From: JAJRRH01 sp047638815
GTDB taxonomy: Bacteria > Bacteroidota > Bacteroidia > Flavobacteriales_D > JABDKJ01
NCBI GenBank assembly: GCA_047638815.1
Contig: JBLIMR010000035.1
Coordinates: 1-27,955 of the forward strand
Length of the DNA: 27,955 bases
Direction of reading: 5' to 3'
The notes beneath the pieces were generated by a model, which was not told the origin of the DNA, ran no database searches, and was given only the letters and a program-made list of their open reading frames with translations. The translations under genes were made by a program, and so were the position numbers. This document shows, piece after piece, positions 25,202-27,955 of this stretch (position 1 is the first letter of the stretch; every line of letters begins with the position of its first letter).

Positions 25202-27955
25202 AAAAACACTTTTATGTATTATTAATAGTTCTAGCTTATTTCCTACATACGGCTAATGTTTATGCTCAAGGAACCGATTGTGCCTCTGCCACTGCAGCTG
25301 TTATTGGAATTAACGCGGCTGACGGCCCTGCTGATGGTGATGGAGCATCAAATCTCTGTCAAACAGGTGCAGATAATGCCGATTGGTACTTTTATACACC
25401 AGTGACTGATGTTTACATAACTTTAGAATCATGTCTCCAAGGAATCGATACCCGAGTAAGTGTTTATGAAGGGACTTGTGACGCATTAGCTTGTCTTACG
25501 TTTAATGATGATGAATGTTTAATGATAGAGGGAGGAAACGAATTTGCAGCTGCCATTTCTTTTAATGGTTTTGCTGGTAATACCTATTTGATAGAATGGG
25601 ATGACAGATGGAGTGGATTTGCCTTTGATTGGACATTAACGGAGTCTGATTTAGTTACTGAAGTTCCAGAGTGCCCTGCATTAATCTCACCAGAGGATGA
25701 TGCAATAGATGTGGTAATTGATGAAGATAATATGAATGCAGTTAACTTTGTTTGGGAGCTGTCAACTTCGGGTGATTCACCAAATGCAGTGGAGTTCTTT
25801 TTAGGTATTGCACCAGATGCTCTAATAAGCCTAGGGACACTAGATGCCATAGAAACTACTGACCCTACGAATTTTCAATTTGGAACCACGTATTATTGGT
25901 CCGTGGTGCCGTCAAACGTTATTGGTTCGGCAATGGACTGTCCCGTGTTCTCATTCACTACAGTAGAAGATATTGATGATTGTCCGAGTCTTATGCTGGA
26001 TTTTGGTGAGGATTGTGATGATATGGACTCAAATACTGTTTTAGATATTGTTCAAGATGATTGTACTTGCGCAGGAACTCCTAATTCACCGAATGGTATT
26101 TGTGCGGATGCTTTGATATTGGAAGAAGGAATTTTGTTGGGAGTTCAAGTTGTTGGAGGCGCTGGGGCATCGAATATTTGTTTCCCAGGAGCAACGAATT
26201 CAATATGGTATACATTCACTGCGGCTGGAACAGGATCATGCACACTGAATTCAAGTATTGATCTTGATCTACCGGACACAAGAGTACATATATCTACTGG
26301 TACATGCGATGACCTTACTTGTTTGATATTTGATGATGATGGCGGTGAAGGATTTACATCATTATTGACATTTGATGTTGCTATCGGGGAAACTTATTTC
26401 GTAGAGTGGGATGATAGATGGAGTGATGATGCATTTGATTTCGAATTTACCTGTGATCTTGGTGGAATAGACACTGATATGGATGGCGTTCTTGATGATG
26501 ACGATAACTGTCCAAATGATCCAAATACGAATCAGTCCGATATTGATAATGATGGATTTGGAGATGAGTGTGATGTGGATATTGATGGAGATGGGGTGCT
26601 TAATGATGATGACTGCTCACCTTTAGAAATTGCGATTTTTGAAGGAGCTTCTTGTGATGATGGGGATGCATCAACCCTTAACGATATTTATGATTCCACA
26701 TGCATTTGTGTTGGCACACCTGGTCAATCTAATGTTAGATTACTTGTAGTGAATGTTGTTGATCAAAGAATTACTTTTAGAAATTTTGGGGATCTTTCTG
26801 AGGATATATCATCTTGGAGACTTTGTTCCAACTTCAATTATACTTTTGGAGGTATGATGGGTGATGGAGCTATCACAATCATCGATGGAAATTATAATCT
26901 ATCGCCAGGGGAGGAAATGACCATTGAATGGACGCCTTCAAATGGATTTAGAGATATTGGCGATGATATTGGGATTTACCTTGCTACTGGTGGGTTTGAG
27001 GACCCTAATTCAATGGTAGATTTTATGCAATATTTAACACCCGGTAATGGTAGAGAAAGTGTTGCGGTAGCCAAAGGGATTTGGGGAGTAGGAGAATTCG
27101 TCACTGGGGCAAGTCCATTTACTTTTTCTGGCCTAGGAACTAATACTGGTGTAAACTTTTGGTCTGGATTTATTGACTCTGATTTTGATGCTGATGGTGT
27201 GGCTGACATTATGGATAACTGCATTGAAACACCAAATCCTGATCAAGCGGATTTTGATTCAGATGGTCTAGGTGATCTTTGTGATAGTGATATGGATAAT
27301 GATGGCACTCCAAATGATGAGGATTGTGCTCCAATGGATATGGATGTCTATCCAGGAGCCATTTGCGATGATGGAGATGTAGATACTTTGATGGATGAAA
27401 TTCAAGATGATTGTACTTGTGCTGGTATCCAAAACCTGGATGCGGATGGTGATGGAGTTTTGGATGATTTGGATAATTGTATTGACATTGCTAACGCTGA
27501 TCAAGCTGATATAGATGGAGATGGAGCAGGAGATGTGTGTGATAACGATATAGACGGTGACGGTGAATTCAATGATGAAGATTGTGATCCAATGGATTCG
27601 GTAATTTTTACTGGAGCATCTTGTGATGATGGTGATGAGTTTACTGAAGATGATGTCATTCAGGATGATTGCTCGTGTCAAGGTGACCCTATAGATTTGG
27701 ACAACGATAATGATGGTATTGCAAATGATGATGATAACTGCCCAGAAGTAGCTAATGCTGATCAATCAGATTTGGACGAAGATGGCATTGGAGATGTCTG
27801 TGATATCGATATCGATGGTGATAATATTGAGAACGATGTTGACAATTGTCCGGAGGTTTCAAACAGCAGTCAAAGTAATCTTGATTCGGATGTTTTTGGA
27901 GATGCGTGTGATGATGACATCGATGGGGACGGGGATTTGAATGATGAAGATTGTG
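25198..27955 (+). CDS. T9SS-type cargo: EWDDRW modules, lamin-tail-like domain, TSP3 array (3' partial)
   Basis: The frame runs from the ATG at 25198 to the window end without a stop (919 complete codons). A signal peptide (~1-24, ending NVYAQ) is followed by a divergent EWDDRW module (~27-148), where the usual SDDDGG loop is replaced by FNDDECLMIEGGNEF. An FN3-like domain follows (~157-255), then a second, canonical module (~301-420) and a TSP3 unit (~425-505). A lamin-tail-like beta domain lies at ~512-660 (RITFRNFGDLSEDISSWRL, LSPGEEMTIEW, YLTPGNGRESVAVAKGIW). A long run of TSP3 repeats of the form DxDGDGxxDDxDNC fills ~661 to the end. The CTD should lie beyond the window. Domain order is clear; function is unknown. 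Confidence 0.82.
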   Translation, partial: MKKHFYVLLIVLAYFLHTANVYAQGTDCASATAAVIGINAADGPADGDGASNLCQTGADNADWYFYTPVTDVYITLESCLQGIDTRVSVYEGTCDALACLTFNDDECLMIEGGNEFAAAISFNGFAGNTYLIEWDDRWSGFAFDWTLTESDLVTEVPECPALISPEDDAIDVVIDEDNMNAVNFVWELSTSGDSPNAVEFFLGIAPDALISLGTLDAIETTDPTNFQFGTTYYWSVVPSNVIGSAMDCPVFSFTTVEDIDDCPSLMLDFGEDCDDMDSNTVLDIVQDDCTCAGTPNSPNGICADALILEEGILLGVQVVGGAGASNICFPGATNSIWYTFTAAGTGSCTLNSSIDLDLPDTRVHISTGTCDDLTCLIFDDDGGEGFTSLLTFDVAIGETYFVEWDDRWSDDAFDFEFTCDLGGIDTDMDGVLDDDDNCPNDPNTNQSDIDNDGFGDECDVDIDGDGVLNDDDCSPLEIAIFEGASCDDGDASTLNDIYDSTCICVGTPGQSNVRLLVVNVVDQRITFRNFGDLSEDISSWRLCSNFNYTFGGMMGDGAITIIDGNYNLSPGEEMTIEWTPSNGFRDIGDDIGIYLATGGFEDPNSMVDFMQYLTPGNGRESVAVAKGIWGVGEFVTGASPFTFSGLGTNTGVNFWSGFIDSDFDADGVADIMDNCIETPNPDQADFDSDGLGDLCDSDMDNDGTPNDEDCAPMDMDVYPGAICDDGDVDTLMDEIQDDCTCAGIQNLDADGDGVLDDLDNCIDIANADQADIDGDGAGDVCDNDIDGDGEFNDEDCDPMDSVIFTGASCDDGDEFTEDDVIQDDCSCQGDPIDLDNDNDGIANDDDNCPEVANADQSDLDEDGIGDVCDIDIDGDNIENDVDNCPEVSNSSQSNLDSDVFGDACDDDIDGDGDLNDEDC

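Noticed and set aside
27268..27765. 165-codon minus-strand frame, Ile/Thr-rich
   Set aside because: It mirrors the TSP3 array of the plus-strand gene, which has a signal peptide and clear domains.
27181..27955. Short near-periodic DNA repeats that could suggest a CRISPR or VNTR
   Set aside because: The periodicity comes from degenerate GAT-rich codons of TSP3 protein repeats; repeats are not identical and there are no unique spacers.

Overview
The window looks like chromosomal DNA from a Bacteroidota bacterium, probably a Saprospiria-like lineage (inference). The DNA is AT-rich. Start codons are preceded by A/T-rich leaders rather than strong Shine-Dalgarno sites, and one promoter fits the Bacteroidota pattern (TTG-N19-TAnnTTTG). 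The right-hand genes encode Sec-exported proteins ending in C-terminal sorting domains (CTDs) of the type IX secretion system (T9SS), with the typical YPNP motif and a basic final strand.

Left part (1-3160): the 3' end of a secreted M12-type zinc metallopeptidase with a dockerin-like tail. It is followed by a decayed TonB-dependent receptor fragment, a small TonB C-terminal-domain protein on the opposite strand, and an AT-rich gap with two related hairpin repeats that may be small RNAs or duplicated terminators.

Middle (3160-12545, all on the minus strand): an RNase D-like exonuclease, a DUF349 protein, a membrane PAS sensor without an output domain, an enoyl-CoA hydratase/isomerase and PaaZ (phenylacetate ring opening). 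The last two form an operon. A good promoter and an operator-like inverted/direct repeat lie upstream of paaZ. Then come an LEA-like amphipathic repeat protein with a clear terminator and a beta-CASP metallo-beta-lactamase RNA nuclease.

Right part (12545-27955, plus strand): two perfect 396-bp tandem copies of an orphan T9SS CTD remnant, then four consecutive large secreted proteins of 1511, 952, 1165 and more than 919 residues. All four are built around the same ~120-residue, Asp-rich module ending in EWDDRW. I count 13 copies in total. It is combined with GCTDPxAxNYxP units, a PKD domain, FN3-like domains, thrombospondin type 3 calcium-binding repeats and a lamin-tail-like domain. The first three genes each have their own strong terminator, so this is a tandem paralogous array of separate transcription units rather than an operon. 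The array is the most unusual part of the window: the shared module looks like a distant PPC/CUB-like beta-sandwich and has grown or shrunk by whole-module duplication between neighbouring genes. Its function cannot be read from the sequence; cell-surface adhesion or matrix building is the likeliest role.
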